In this document: one piece after another, positions 11,701 through 22,436 of the stretch | Position numbering within the stretch: position 1 is the stretch's first letter | Layout of the letters: each line of letters starts with the position of its first letter | NCBI GenBank assembly: GCA_024752435.1 | Contig: CP103031.1 | Location: 1,546,001-1,610,000 of the forward strand | Direction of reading: 5' to 3' | Length of the DNA stretch: 64,000 nt | Source: Allantophomopsis cytisporea | Taxonomy: Eukaryota > Ascomycota > Leotiomycetes > Phacidiales > Phacidiaceae | Notes under the pieces: generated by a model | Database searches by the model: none | What the model was told of the DNA's origin: nothing | What the model saw: the letters and a program-made list of their open reading frames with translations, nothing else | Program-made: the position numbers and the translations under genes

Positions 11701-13367
11701 CATGCCTGACGTATCTTTCCTACGATACATTCAGTGAAGGTCCATGTGGAAACGACGAGACATTCTCAACCCGACTTGAAAGATTCCCGCTTCTTTACTA
11801 CGCCGGGCAAAACTGGGGCCATCATCTTCGTTCTCAAGCAGAAACATCACGCAACACACGTCTCATAGAATTTCTCAGCGACGAACGGAAGCTTTCATGC
11901 TTATTCCAGGTGATCCAGACGGAGCAGAAAGGCAGCAGATCACCTGGCTGGAGTCAAGGATATGACAGGGACATCAACGCGCTGTGGGCTGCGTCATTCT
12001 TGGGCTTGGAAGAAGTAGTTCAAACACTGCTCACTCAAGGCTTTGATGTTGAATCCCGTAATAGTTTTGGGCGCACTGCGTTAATGGCGGCAGCTTCGAC
12101 TGGGCAAGAGACAGTCGTACAGCTCCTACTTGAACACAACGCAAACATTGAAGCGCAAGACATTTGTGGGTTGACGCCATTGGCTATAGCAGCAATAGAC
12201 GGAAAGGACTCAGTAGTCCGAATATTACTAGAGAACAACGCAGACGTTGAAGTTAAGGGGAGTATGGCAGGACGGACACCATTGGCGGAAGCAGCATGGA
12301 GTGGTCATGTGGCAGTCGTTCGGATTCTACTGAATCATAACGCAGATATCGAGGCCAAAAATAATGAGGGTCAGACACCATTGATAGGAGCAGTGTTGAA
12401 CCAACATGAAGCGGTGATCAGGTATCTACTGGACCATAAGGTAGATATTTGGAAGGATATGTATGGAAACAATGCATTGATTCTCGCCGCAGCTTCTGGG
12501 ATGGTTGAGATAATGCAACTTCTGTTAGATCATGGGGCAGATCTAGAAGCTAAGAACAATGATGCACGGGCACCGTTGTTTGTTGCAACAGAGCATGGGC
12601 GCGAGAAAGCGGTCGAGTTTCTACTTGCCTGCAAGGCAAATACTGAGGCTAAGGATGTTAATGGAAATAGTCCCTTGAATATCGCTGCAGCTAGTGGAAG
12701 GGTAGATATAGTCAATCTTCTATTGGATTATGGGGCAGATCTAGAAGCTAAGAATAATGATGAACGGGCAGCATTATTTGTTGCAACAGAGCATGGGCGC
12801 GAGAAAGCGGTCGAGTTTCTACTTGCCTGCAAGGCAAATACTGAGGCTAAGGATGTTAATGGAAATAGTCCCTTGAATATCGCTGCAGCTAGTGGAAGGG
12901 TAGATATAGTCAATCTTCTATTGGATTATGGGGCAGATCTAGGAGCAAGGAACAACGATGAACGGGCAGCATTATTTGTTGCAACAGAGCACAAGCGCGA
13001 GGCAGTGGTCGAGATTCTACTATATCATGAGGCAGATACTGAGATTAGGGATGTGGATGGAAACAGTCCCTTAAATTTGGCCGCAGCAAGTGGAAGTGTG
13101 GATATAGTCGACCTTCTATTGAACTATGGAGCAGATCCTAATACTGAGAATAATGGGGGACAGACACCGTTGAAAGGAGCGGCATCGAATGGCCATAAAG
13201 CAGTGGTTGAGCTTCTACTGAATTACAACGCAGATATTGAGACCAAAGATTTTGATGGACGAACACCATTGAATGGAGCAGCGACAAATGGACATGAGGC
13301 AGTAGTTCAAGTCATATTGAACCGTGGGAAAGATATCAAGGTTGGGAATAATAAGGGACGCTGTTGA
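8713..13367 (+). CDS. NLR-type STAND protein: SesB-like hydrolase, NACHT, ankyrin repeats
   Basis: Nine exons (8713-9065, 9114-9339, 9393-9452, 9502-9783, 9843-10071, 10230-10466, 10514-10538, 10588-11202, 11252-13367) give 1380 residues with an open frame throughout. In order: cap region (1-118, RVSDLPLRD), alpha/beta-hydrolase (about 119-383, IAHSFGG with Ser about 205, His about 347 in DADHSTMVKF), linker, NACHT (about 456-620) with Walker A GLPGAGKT assembled across two introns and Walker B FIVIDALDE near 572, a winged-helix region (PFYNFRILAWILYTQRPLRIEEI), and about 14 ankyrin repeats from residue 918 to the end. Such proteins are fungal intracellular receptors; ligand binding by the repeats is thought to oligomerise NACHT and activate the N-terminal effector. 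Two splice donors (GTGATC, GTGAAA) are weak, so exon 2 and 4 ends are the least certain. Confidence 0.88.
12534..12929 (+). repeat. Two near-identical 198-bp units inside the ankyrin region
   Basis: Units 12534-12731 and 12732-12929 each encode 66 residues, that is two ankyrin repeats. They are almost identical at DNA level, with a handful of differences clustered near the unit start (for example DARAP versus DERAA). A third, clearly diverged copy follows from 12930. Near-identity including silent sites implies recent duplication or gene conversion. Confidence 0.9.
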
Positions 13368-13979
13368 TGTTGGTAGTATCAAACATATAGTCTTACTGAA
13401 CTTGCTGATTTAGAAATTTGATATATCCGTGCGTTCGTGCTGCAACCACATCCCCACTTAAATGAATGAATGAGGCCAAGATGGCTACCTCCAGATCACA
13501 CCAAGAAGCGTTCCTCTGGAAAGTTCCTATATAAAACAATTAGTTATGAAGGCTGTACTTTAATAGAATAAGGCTTCACTATAATCTATAGCCGCTAGTA
13601 TTAAGCCTTTAAATGATTTTGTAGATAGACCGGAGCGCTTGGACCAAGCCTTCCCGTTCAGCAGTGGGTGCATACATTAGGTGCGCTGCCTCTTTGAGTC
13701 AAGTGCGCCCTCTAGCTTCGGTATTCTTAGCGATGAAATTATCCAGAAAACAACCGTCAACTACATATAACACCATTGGCAGTCAAGCAGTAGAACATGC
13801 TTGTTAGACCGTTGAGCAACTAAGCAGTGTAAGAAAATCCTGAAAGTTCCCTCGATTTCTAGATGTCAAATTATCAGGCAACCGAACTTTTGAGTAAAGG
13901 TTGGCAAATCTAAGCGGGCGTTTAGATTACACTTGGGAAGATAAGGTCCTAGACATTTTGATATCTAGCCGCCATAGCC
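13368..13979. other. Intergenic region after the NLR
   Basis: No gene, RNA or clear repeat is seen. It should contain the NLR 3' UTR and the promoter of the Rieske-protein gene. Confidence 0.5.
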
Positions 13980-14624
13980 ATGTCATTTCTGAATGCCTTC
14001 ATTGCTCCATCCCGCGCCGGTAACGCCTGGTTCTTTGCTGGCCTCACGACTTCCTTCCCTAACATCACCGCTTCAGGCAGTGCCTGTCTCTCTGACCTTC
14101 TTCCCTGCAAAAACTCCGTCGCACCAGGCTGCAAAGTCTTCCACGTGCCGCTTACCGACAGTTCTCAAGCCGCCGAGGTGGACCTCAAGGATATAACCGC
14201 TGTGTCGGGCGGGCTGAACCAGCAGGTTGTCGTGTTTCAGTATCAAGGCAAGTTCCACGCTGTCGATCATGTAAGTACTATTCTCTTCTCTGATGAATGA
14301 TAATGAATCTGAAAACGTGAGTATTGAGATATGAAAGTGATGCTAATATAGGAGTAGAGTTGTCCACATTCTTCATTTCCGCTCTCGCGGGGCACGCCAT
14401 TCGACATTGAGGACTTTGGCATCCAGCTGAGTGTAGGACTAATGTGTCCAAAACATGATTGGTCTTTCGATCTATTTCTCGGAACTGGGGACCGGGGAAG
14501 CTATAAACTGAAGGTTTGGGAAGTACAATTGCGGCCAGTTGCTAGAGCGGAAAGTGAGGGCGAGAGTAAGGAAGGTGAAGAGGATAGTGAGGTTTGGGTC
14601 AGGAGGAAGCAGAGAAAGGGATGA
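13980..14624 (+). CDS. Rieske [2Fe-2S] domain protein
   Basis: Two exons (13980-14270, 14358-14624) give 185 residues. The Rieske cluster ligands are visible: SCPHSSFPLSRG (C-x-H) encoded at the start of exon 2, and, 25 residues later, MCPKHDWSFDL (C-x2-H). The first ~55 residues have no clear homology to me. The C-terminus after LRPVARAE is charged (Glu/Lys-rich). This is a stand-alone ferredoxin-like electron carrier or oxygenase accessory; no oxygenase domain accompanies it. It is not the respiratory complex III Rieske protein, which has a transmembrane anchor and different motifs. Start is the first ATG of the open frame. Confidence 0.8.
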
Positions 14625-15884
14625 TTGTAAAGTGGACTGAAACACATTTTAGATGATCTTGAACAGGAATTTTAGACAGCCCGTAATAAAGAAATAGATC
14701 ATGCAATGTCGCCAGATTAGCTGACTTGGAGATATAGTCGAGACTATCCGCCGTTTAAACAAGCAACAAAACCCGCTAATTTCGGTGCCATGACCTCTGA
14801 ATCGAGATTTTTTACTGTGATATTAAAGAAATGTCTAATGAAGATGAAGTAACTTAAACATGAAGCAAGAGCTCGAGGCATTCTACAATATATGTTTGTA
14901 GATTTTTACTTGTGTACTCTTGCCAGTATCAGATTCTTCGGTCTTCTAATATACTCTAACTAGGACGTATAAAAACAGTTACTAGATAACGTTGGTAATG
15001 ATTGTAAGTAACAATGTATGCTTTAGATGTGCTGATGACGAAAGTAATTTTGGAACTATAATGGTGATGATATTAGTATTGTTGAGAAATTCAGATGAGA
15101 AGGTGAAGCAAAAGTTGAAAATACGGTGACAGAGAAGAAGCAAAGAAAAGTGCGTTGGAAATATTTATGATCAATATCTCATACAACGGACTGAAATCAT
15201 GCACCCTCAATTATTAGTAAACAAAATCAATGTTATCAAATATGATATTTCTAACATAATTTTAGACTCTTACTTTGACTTTCGTGCAATGCCAATGCGT
15301 ATGAGGATGCGCTGCATTTCCCCTAACATATTCCAAAGACACAATATACATTCACTTGGAAATATCACTCATGTTGACCGGGCTGCCCTCATATGCTAAT
15401 CAAACAGTGACAGGCCTACCAGACCCGCATATTTTGAGAAGTTTGTCCAATTCAACAACCCCTCCGCTCGTTATGTACAAGTATCGAACTTCTTCCCCTT
15501 TGTGAATTTACTCCCAGGGCCAAAATATTCATGCCATGCATACATTTGGAGATTAAAGAGCTGTCAATAGGAAGTAAAGCTATGACTTTAAAGAGTAGAT
15601 GGAAACAATCGAACCTCATATCTTGGTTCAACAATCAAAAATTGAAAGTGATACGTTATGGTGTTATGAACACTTCTATTCGGTCCTCTACCCCCCTGAA
15701 TATTGGTCTATTTTCCATCCAAAAGTGCAATCTCTTGCTTCACTCGAAAGGTCATATGTCTCGTAGAACTATGGCAGCGCCTGTGAGATGGTCAATATGT
15801 TTTGTAATTCCGCAACAATAGAAATAAAATACCAAAATTCCGGCCTTACACGAAACGTGTCAGAGGATTTTACGTTGTATTCAT
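14625..15884. other. Intergenic region without a supported gene
   Basis: AT-rich 1.26 kb between two convergent genes. Short ORFs at 15199-15399 and 15531-15821 lack any recognisable feature. I see nothing functional. Confidence 0.5.
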
Positions 15885-16790
15885 TTAGACTCTAATCTTA
15901 GGTTTACATGGAACTACCTTCGGCTTTACAGGCATTATTCGATCCAATATGAGATTTTGCAATAATGCAAATCCACTGCTACTGATCCAGTATACCAAAA
16001 TACCCGTTGGCATTTTCAAGACCAATATCGGCACACACAAAGCCACCACTCCCAAACCCCGAGTGAGTCTCCGAGGCCATGCAGCTGTAGAAGCAGACAC
16101 CTTCCAAGGTGCAATGTTCATCATCATAACCCCACCAAGTATGAATGGAAGATACAATTCGGGATCTGGAATAAGGAGATTTGGAAACCACAAAGCTCCT
16201 TCATTCGCAAGGCTAGCTTCAACCCCGATGTCATTCGTGTTTCCTGGTTCCTTCGTTGTACCCAAGATGAGTCCAAGAAGTCCTTGGTTTGTACCACACA
16301 TCCTTCGTATAGTTTCGATAGCTACCAAGAATACCGGTAATTGTGCCACTGGTATATAGGATTTCCATTTCTGACAGCCATATCTTTGAAACAACTCTTT
16401 GCGCTTCCTCGCGAAACCCTTCTCTGCTTGAGCATTTACCACGGCAGGTCCCAAATTCGCATTGTTCTTCCAAGCACTCTCTCGAATACTATGTGACCAT
16501 GCAAATAGCAATGGTGAGATTTCAGCTTGCTTTTGTAGTGATCGTCTCGAATATATTGTGAGTGGTAACAAGACTGTAACTCGCAGTGACAACGCAAAGA
16601 GGGGGATAGTATAGGCCCATGGGAGCCCAGTGGTGCTGTGTAATGTTTCGAGGATCGTATGCGTAGACGTGATCAGAGGTTCGAGGTATCTCTGAGGTGA
16701 AGAGGCATGAAATGATCGGATTGGAGGAAGTCGAGCCGAGGTCGTCCTCAGCATCGGGCGCACCCCTCGTATGGATCTTAATGAGTACAT
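15885..16790 (-). CDS. COX18: Mitochondrial inner-membrane insertase of the Oxa1/YidC family, Cox18-like
   Basis: Single exon, 301 residues. The N-terminus is Arg/Ser-rich with no acids for about 35 residues, a mitochondrial presequence ending near the SFHASSPQRY motif. A hydrophobic segment at WAYTIPLFALSLRVTVLLPLTIYSRR, a loop with FARKRKELFQRYGCQKWKSYIP, and further membrane segments up to GILVYWISSSGFALLQNLIL match the five-helix Oxa1/YidC core. The lack of the long basic C-terminal ribosome-binding tail of Oxa1 favours Cox18, which exports the Cox2 C-terminal domain for cytochrome oxidase assembly. It is divergent from ALG11. Confidence 0.8.
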   Translation of the reverse strand: MYSLRSIRGVRPMLRTTSARLPPIRSFHASSPQRYLEPLITSTHTILETLHSTTGLPWAYTIPLFALSLRVTVLLPLTIYSRRSLQKQAEISPLLFAWSHSIRESAWKNNANLGPAVVNAQAEKGFARKRKELFQRYGCQKWKSYIPVAQLPVFLVAIETIRRMCGTNQGLLGLILGTTKEPGNTNDIGVEASLANEGALWFPNLLIPDPELYLPFILGGVMMMNIAPWKVSASTAAWPRRLTRGLGVVALCVPILVLKMPTGILVYWISSSGFALLQNLILDRIMPVKPKVVPCKPKIRV

Positions 16791-17100
16791 TTTATCGATA
16801 ATCGAAGTGAGCCTTGTACCAAATCAATCATCTTCTCCTCTTCGCCATTGAATTGAATTATAAGCGCGAATCTTGTGGTACGATAGGATGATGGTGTCGA
16901 AATATTTAGATTCAGAGCGGAAAGAACCGCACTACCCTTGCTCAGCCAGCTGCATCATCAGCTATGAGCGACTGACCACTTTACATACGAAACATTGGAC
17001 TCGTGTTCATTTCACAGCAAACACCTCGCAACCCCACATTGCGATTCAATCGTTCTTCACAACGATGAGCATACCTTCTTTTGCTTGAGATTTCATCAAA
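16791..17100. promoter_or_regulatory. Shared promoter between COX18 and ALG11
   Basis: The 310 bases separate two start codons pointing away from each other, so they must carry both promoters and both leaders. No specific site was recognised. Confidence 0.55.
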
Positions 17101-18741
17101 ATGATTGCAATTCTGTTCTCAGCTGGAGTAGCTTTACTTGTGGCTGCGATCGCTCTCGGATTACTACCTATCATCGTCAAACAACTCGGTCAGGTCGTAG
17201 GATGGTATCTCACGAAAAAGACAACGGGAAGAAGAGAAGGAATTATCGAGAGAACCGAACACGATGAAGCTGCGCTCGGAGGTAAGAGAGATAGTGATGA
17301 GTGGGAGAATGTTGAAGCTTATGCCTCATCATCGCTGAAGAAAGAAGTGGGAAAAGAATGGACAGGTATCATTGGGTTCTTCCATCCTTTTTGCAATGCT
17401 GGAGGAGGAGGTGAGAGAGTTTTATGGGAAGCCATTCGAGTCACTCAAAAGCGATGGCCAAAAGCGATTTGCGTTGTTTATACCGGAGACCATGATGTCG
17501 ACAAGAACCAGATCATCTCGAGAGTCCAAAATCGTTTCAACATTCAACTTCATCCACCAACCGTCACATTCCTTTACCTGACGACGAGGCACTACGTACT
17601 TGCTTCCACCTGGCCACATTTCACATTACTCGGACAATCCATCGGTTCGCTCATTCTTGCCTACGATGCATTCTCCCTTCTCAAACCGGATATTTTCATC
17701 GACACCATGGGCTTTGCCTTCGCTCTAGGCTTTTGCAAGCTTTTATTCCCGCAGGTGCCAACCGGATCATACACTCATTACCCTACGATTTCTACGGACA
17801 TGTTGGGAAGCCTAGATGCTTCCGCACCCCAGGGCGTTAATGCTGGTAAGGGAGCAGGTAAGAAGGGTGCTGCAAAGAAATTCTACTGGCAAATGTTCGC
17901 GAAATTATACAGTTGGGTAGGAGGTTCGGTAGATGTGGTCATGACGAACTCAAGTTGGACACAAGCACATATTCGATCTCTTTGGGGAGCGAGTAGGAAG
18001 CACAGGGGAAAGACCAGCCCCATTGCGGTAGTCTACCCTCCATGTGCGGTTGAGGAATTAGAGAAAGAAATCGAGGTTTCACCAGAGAGTGAAAAGAAGA
18101 GAGAGAAAGTCCTTCTTTACATTGCCCAATTTCGCCCAGAAAAGAATCATCAGTTGATTCTTAACTCCTTCGCAGAATTTATGGCCACCGGCTCAGAAGC
18201 TACGAAAGGTGCGAAACTGGTACTTATTGGAAGCGTGAGGGATGACGGCGATGCGAAGAGAGTATACAAGTTGAGATTGTTGGTCAATGAGTTGAAGATC
18301 AAAGACAGTGTGGAGTTCCATCTCGATGCCTCCTGGCCAGAAATATTGGACTGGCTGAGGAAGAGTAGCGTAGGTGTCAATGGGATGTGGAATGAACATT
18401 TCGGAATCGGTGTTGTTGAATACCAGGCAGCTGGATTGATCTCAGTTGTCCATGACAGTGGTGGACCCAAGGTCGACATTGTCACAAAGGTCAACGGAAA
18501 GCCTACTGGTAAGCTAACTCTACTACGTCTAATTTTCAGTCATTGATCTTTTCCAGGTTTCCATGCAACAACTACTACCGAATTTGCCAAGGGCTTCGAG
18601 ATGGCTCTAAGTTTGGGAGATGATGCCCTGGCTATGAGAGAAAGAGCCAGAGTATCTGCAAAGAGATTCTCTGAGACGGAATTTGCGAGGGGATGGCTTG
18701 TGCAAATGGAAATTTTGGTGAAGATGCAGGAGGAAGCTTGA
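17101..18741 (+). CDS. ALG11: GDP-Man:Man3GlcNAc2-PP-dolichol alpha-1,2-mannosyltransferase
   Basis: Adds the fourth and fifth mannoses to the dolichol-linked N-glycan precursor on the cytosolic face of the ER. Exons 17101-18508 and 18557-18741 give 530 residues. An N-terminal membrane anchor (about residues 2-35) is followed by the ALG11 signature IIGFFHPFCNAGGGGERVLW, then YTGDHD, FIDTMGFAF, GSYTHYPTISTDM and the GT-B C-terminal half with IAQFRPEKNH (donor-binding lobe) and WNEHFGIGVVEYQAAG, the E-x7-E region of retaining GT4 enzymes. Length agrees with the family. The 48-nt intron has a GTAAGC donor. Confidence 0.95.
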
Positions 18742-18819
18742 TACCCGTAGATTTGATTACAATACAATGTCTTTGATCCCTGAAAGCTGTCGAGTGAAAA
18801 AGAAGATTAAATCATAAGA

Positions 18820-20268
18820 TTAATGTTCAATTTTCACCCTTTTCCTCCTTCTATCCTCATCATCCCCATTCTCATCGTCTGTATCATCCTCACTATCCTC
18901 ACTATCCTCACTACCCTCACCATTCTCGCCATCCTCCTCATCCTCCTCATCCTCATCATCCTCATCATCCCCTTCTGACCCACTGCACTTGTAGTCATCT
19001 TCATGATCCAAATCTTTGGTATTTTTAATCACCTCGTCGATACCATGGACTTTCAAGCCCGGAAAGCGTTCATCTTTCTTGTCCAGCAACTCCTTTATCC
19101 AACTATTAAAGAGCTTCTTCTTGCTGTTATACCCAACAATTGTCAACTCCTCTATCGTCGGAGGAAGCCAATCGATTAACCTTTCTGTACCAGTCGGCGA
19201 GGACATGACCAAGCCCATAAGCATCCTATAACCGATTCGTAGATGTGTCAGATGAGGAAACACAGGAAATTCTACGATTATTGGTTTCTCGTGGCTCTTC
19301 TTGGATGACGATCCGATATCCTCTTCCTCATCGCCTTTGACCTCCTCATCCTCTTCGTCTTCGTCTTCATAATCGTCTTCATCCTCCTCCCAAGACCCGT
19401 GCATTTCCAGGCGAATATCACACTCCAAGTCCAACACCCTCAAACTTTTCCTATGCCCCTCAACTGCCCTTCGCAATTGTCGGCCATAAACAACCGTTGT
19501 CCCTCCATCTGTAAGGGCCCTCCCACCAGTTCTGTAAGTAAACTTTCTCAAGTCCTTTGAGAAGTCCATAATCTTCGTCAAACAATAACTCCCCAGCTCA
19601 CAATGAACAAGCTCAATCTCTTGGACGTCCGACGCGCCTGGAGGAATGTCCTGATGGCTGCCCCCTTTTTCTACAAAAGCCCCACCAAGTCCCCGCGCTT
19701 CAATGCGCCGCAGATGCGGCAACTTTGCAAAAGCCATGAAGTTTTCGAAGCAGTAATCGCCATATGGGCCCTCGGCGTTTGAGTGGTTAGGGATGAGGCG
19801 CACATGGCGTACGGCAATATCCTTGCTTCGCACAAGTGCTTTCCAGACAAACGTATACTCCTTGATGCTAAAATCACCGACCTCCCATGTCTCCAAGTTT
19901 GGGAGGAGCGGTAGCATGAGAGCGACGATTGCGTCGGGGTTGAGGTTTATTGTGTTAGGCGTGTTGAAGCCGGGTTGGTCAATGACCATCAGCCGCTTCA
20001 GGAGTTCCTCGCCATCATCAGAGGGCCAGTTTTGTGCTTCAATGGCCTTTTTGAACAGCTGCTCAGCATGTGCATCTTCAGGGCTTTCGATAGTGTATGA
20101 CTGACTGCGACTTGGAATAGGGCGCCAGCTCCAGTAATCGTATTTCAGCCTCGTGACTTGGGGTGCCAGGTGTGGGGACTCAAGGATTGCGAGGACAAAG
20201 GCGCGAACTTCTTTAAGGTCTGTTCCGTGATTGGGAAATCTCAGGGTCTGGTATTCACTGTCCATCAT
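18820..20268 (-). CDS. Acidic leucine-rich-repeat-like protein (F-box/LRR family relative)
   Basis: Single exon, 482 residues. The first ~390 residues contain irregular Leu-rich segments (LMLPLLPNLETWEVGDF, LPHLRRIEARGLGG, FPHLTHLRIGYRM, PPTIEELTIVGY) as in the large fungal F-box/LRR families. No convincing F-box is present at the N-terminus, so ubiquitin-ligase function cannot be claimed. Two acidic Glu/Asp runs occur, one internal (EEDEDDYEDEDEEDEE) and a long one near the C-terminus ending in a basic RRRKRVKIEH that could act as a nuclear signal. Function unknown; possibly nuclear. Confidence 0.7.
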   Translation of the reverse strand: MMDSEYQTLRFPNHGTDLKEVRAFVLAILESPHLAPQVTRLKYDYWSWRPIPSRSQSYTIESPEDAHAEQLFKKAIEAQNWPSDDGEELLKRLMVIDQPGFNTPNTINLNPDAIVALMLPLLPNLETWEVGDFSIKEYTFVWKALVRSKDIAVRHVRLIPNHSNAEGPYGDYCFENFMAFAKLPHLRRIEARGLGGAFVEKGGSHQDIPPGASDVQEIELVHCELGSYCLTKIMDFSKDLRKFTYRTGGRALTDGGTTVVYGRQLRRAVEGHRKSLRVLDLECDIRLEMHGSWEEDEDDYEDEDEEDEEVKGDEEEDIGSSSKKSHEKPIIVEFPVFPHLTHLRIGYRMLMGLVMSSPTGTERLIDWLPPTIEELTIVGYNSKKKLFNSWIKELLDKKDERFPGLKVHGIDEVIKNTKDLDHEDDYKCSGSEGDDEDDEDEEDEEDGENGEGSEDSEDSEDDTDDENGDDEDRRRKRVKIEH

Positions 20269-20790
20269 GAAATCTCTTATCTCCTGTGTTTGAAATGTAA
20301 CATATTGAGCAAGAAAAAATTACAGGTTAATATTAGAGACGATGTGGAATATATAGTCGATGCTTTAGTTGACGTTGAAAGACAATCCGTCGTTCTTTAG
20401 CAGGCAGCTGCAGGCTACCACTAGGAATAAAATTAGACCAGCGCCTCAAATTTCACCTACCACCCCTACAAGCACAACAAACTCTTTACATCATAATTTG
20501 GATAAATGAAATGCCAACGGTATCGTGAACTAGAGCTTGAGGAAACGCGTTTTTCTTAGATCATTGTTATGACGAGAAAACGAAGATATCCGACTAACCT
20601 GCAGTGAAATAATGCAGTCACCAAAGAATATCAACACTCCAGCAGGATGAATAATTAACCACCAAATCTGACTTCGAGTATCAGTTACAAGTAACTAGTA
20701 AGATTGATAGAGAATTCTTAACACGCTCAAAATCTAGCTACTGCTTGTCATCCGTCGCTTGCTCAAAAGGCTTGCCAAAAGGTAAGTTCG
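20269..20790. other. Intergenic region
   Basis: Upstream of the LRR-like gene and downstream of the aldo-keto reductase pseudogene. No gene recognised. Confidence 0.5.
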
Positions 20791-21809
20791 ACTACCCAAC
20801 GACAAACTCGCGCAGTCTACCTACAAGATTCTTTGGTGGGTCATTTATCCAAGCGCCCACTTGATATTGCTGGTCATTTGTTGGAGTAAGACTAAGGCTG
20901 TATTTCTGACTGCCAGTGTAATTGTAAAGACACCTCATAGGGAACGTGGGACTGAATGGCGCCGCATTTTGAATATATCCAATCTCTTGCTTAGTGAGCT
21001 TCGAATGCAGTGAATCCCCCACATGGGAATCAATTCGGCTTCCATGTCCCTGTACGCGGCGTTCCAGCGCCCCTGGTAAACAGAGAAGGGTGTCATGCCG
21101 TTCTTGCGAGCAATTGTCGAGCAGTAATAAATCAGTGGCTGCTATTCACTTCATAGGAAGGAATGATGTCTTTGGCTTAACTCGTTGGCTTTGACGACAA
21201 CCCAAGCTGGAGTGTCAGATACACCCAGATACAAGACCTGCCTCGCCATAACAAGGGCATGCAGATGCGGCATCACCTCTTCAACAGAGGTTTCGAAGTC
21301 CAACCTGAGCTCATCAATATCACGCATACTGAATGCCTGGACCCCACCCATCCACCCACGAAACTTGCCAATGGACATGAAGGATATCAATATAATCCAT
21401 CCTCAACTTCTTCAAACTATCCCCAAAAAAGAAAAGCATACTCTTCGCAAGAGTCTAGTGAAGGTAGACTGAAAATGTTCGCTCACAATTCCAAGAGCGC
21501 TAAGCAGACGAGTACTTCGTAGCAACGACCATCTGATCTCGAAAGCCCGCTTCTACACCCACACGCCGATAATCTTCTCGGAGTTCTCAGCATTGTAGAT
21601 GCTAGAACTATCGAAGAAGTTTTCGCCAAGAGAGACGTAGGCGTCGAGGAGGGTAAAGGGTTGCTCATTTTTGGCGAGAAATTCGCTCCATTCGCCGCCG
21701 ATGCTGATGCCGCGCAGGCAGATTGGGGAGACTTTGAAGGTGGCTGATGGGGATCGGATGCGGCGGGATGCTAGCTCGGATGCGGGTTTTGGGGGTGGAA
21801 GAAGGACAT
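20791..21809 (-). pseudogene. Decayed aldo-keto reductase (aryl-alcohol dehydrogenase-like)
   Basis: Minus-strand fragments in different frames read as one aldo-keto reductase of the aryl-alcohol dehydrogenase/norsolorinic-acid-reductase-like type: a start near 21809, then FKVSPICLRGISIGGEWSEFLA, LLDAYVSLGENFFDSSSIYNAENS, a frame change to RDQMVVATKYSS followed by a stop, SVEEVMPHLHALVM, VLYLGVSDTPAWVVVKANEL, and the C-terminal KLTKQEIGYIQNAAPFSP. At least two frame changes and several in-frame stops separate them, and the segment between the NADP-barrel strands is shortened. No arrangement of introns that I tried restores one frame. I infer loss of function. Confidence 0.8.
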
Positions 21810-22436
21810 GCTGGCTCGGAATATTCAGTTGCGAAGGGCTGCAGGAAGTATGAGAATGAAGGGCACAATGGAACTCGAAGATGGGAGGAGGAGCATAATT
21901 TCGATCTATATTGCCTTTTTGTTACTTTTGTTTTTGTAGACTGAAGTGAAGCAGGTCGAACCTTCGCTGTATTTGTGTAGTGTCGATGAATATGAGATAT
22001 GAAGCCGTTCGTATGGTAAGCAGAGTACATGTCTACCAAAAATAGGGCGTTCCGTACCGCTGTTACCTATGATAACCAAGCTGCATATAGATCGCACTAA
22101 ATCTGTAGCTTTGGCAAGATGACGGCATGAATTAGCTGCCTGTTCCAAAGCTCTTTGCCAAGACGAACCCAGTGACTCGCAAGAGTCCCGTAGCCACTCC
22201 TTGTGAATGGCATTCACTTACACGACAAGTACGATATAGTTCACAATAGCAAGTTGGAAAGCAATAGACCATCTCCAATAACTCATATTCTCATCTAGTT
22301 CATCCGCACCTCTAGTCCACACTGCTATTAACAGCTATTTATGTAAGCAGCCACAAACCACAGGACATCTAATATATCGACCCCATCACAACAACAGCCA
22401 AAATACAAAGGCCTAACTCCAATCGCAACGCCAAGT
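21810..22436. other. Intergenic region
   Basis: No recognisable gene. It contains the pseudogene's former promoter and the 3' flank of the remodeller gene. Confidence 0.45.

Noticed and set aside
12530..12913. Repeat array considered as CRISPR or satellite
   Set aside because: It is in frame with the receptor's ankyrin repeats, spacer-free and encodes the repeat consensus.
13980..14624. Rieske protein considered as the mitochondrial complex III subunit
   Set aside because: No presequence plus membrane anchor, and the ligand motifs differ from the C-T-H-L-G-C and C-P-C-H-G-S boxes of Rip1.
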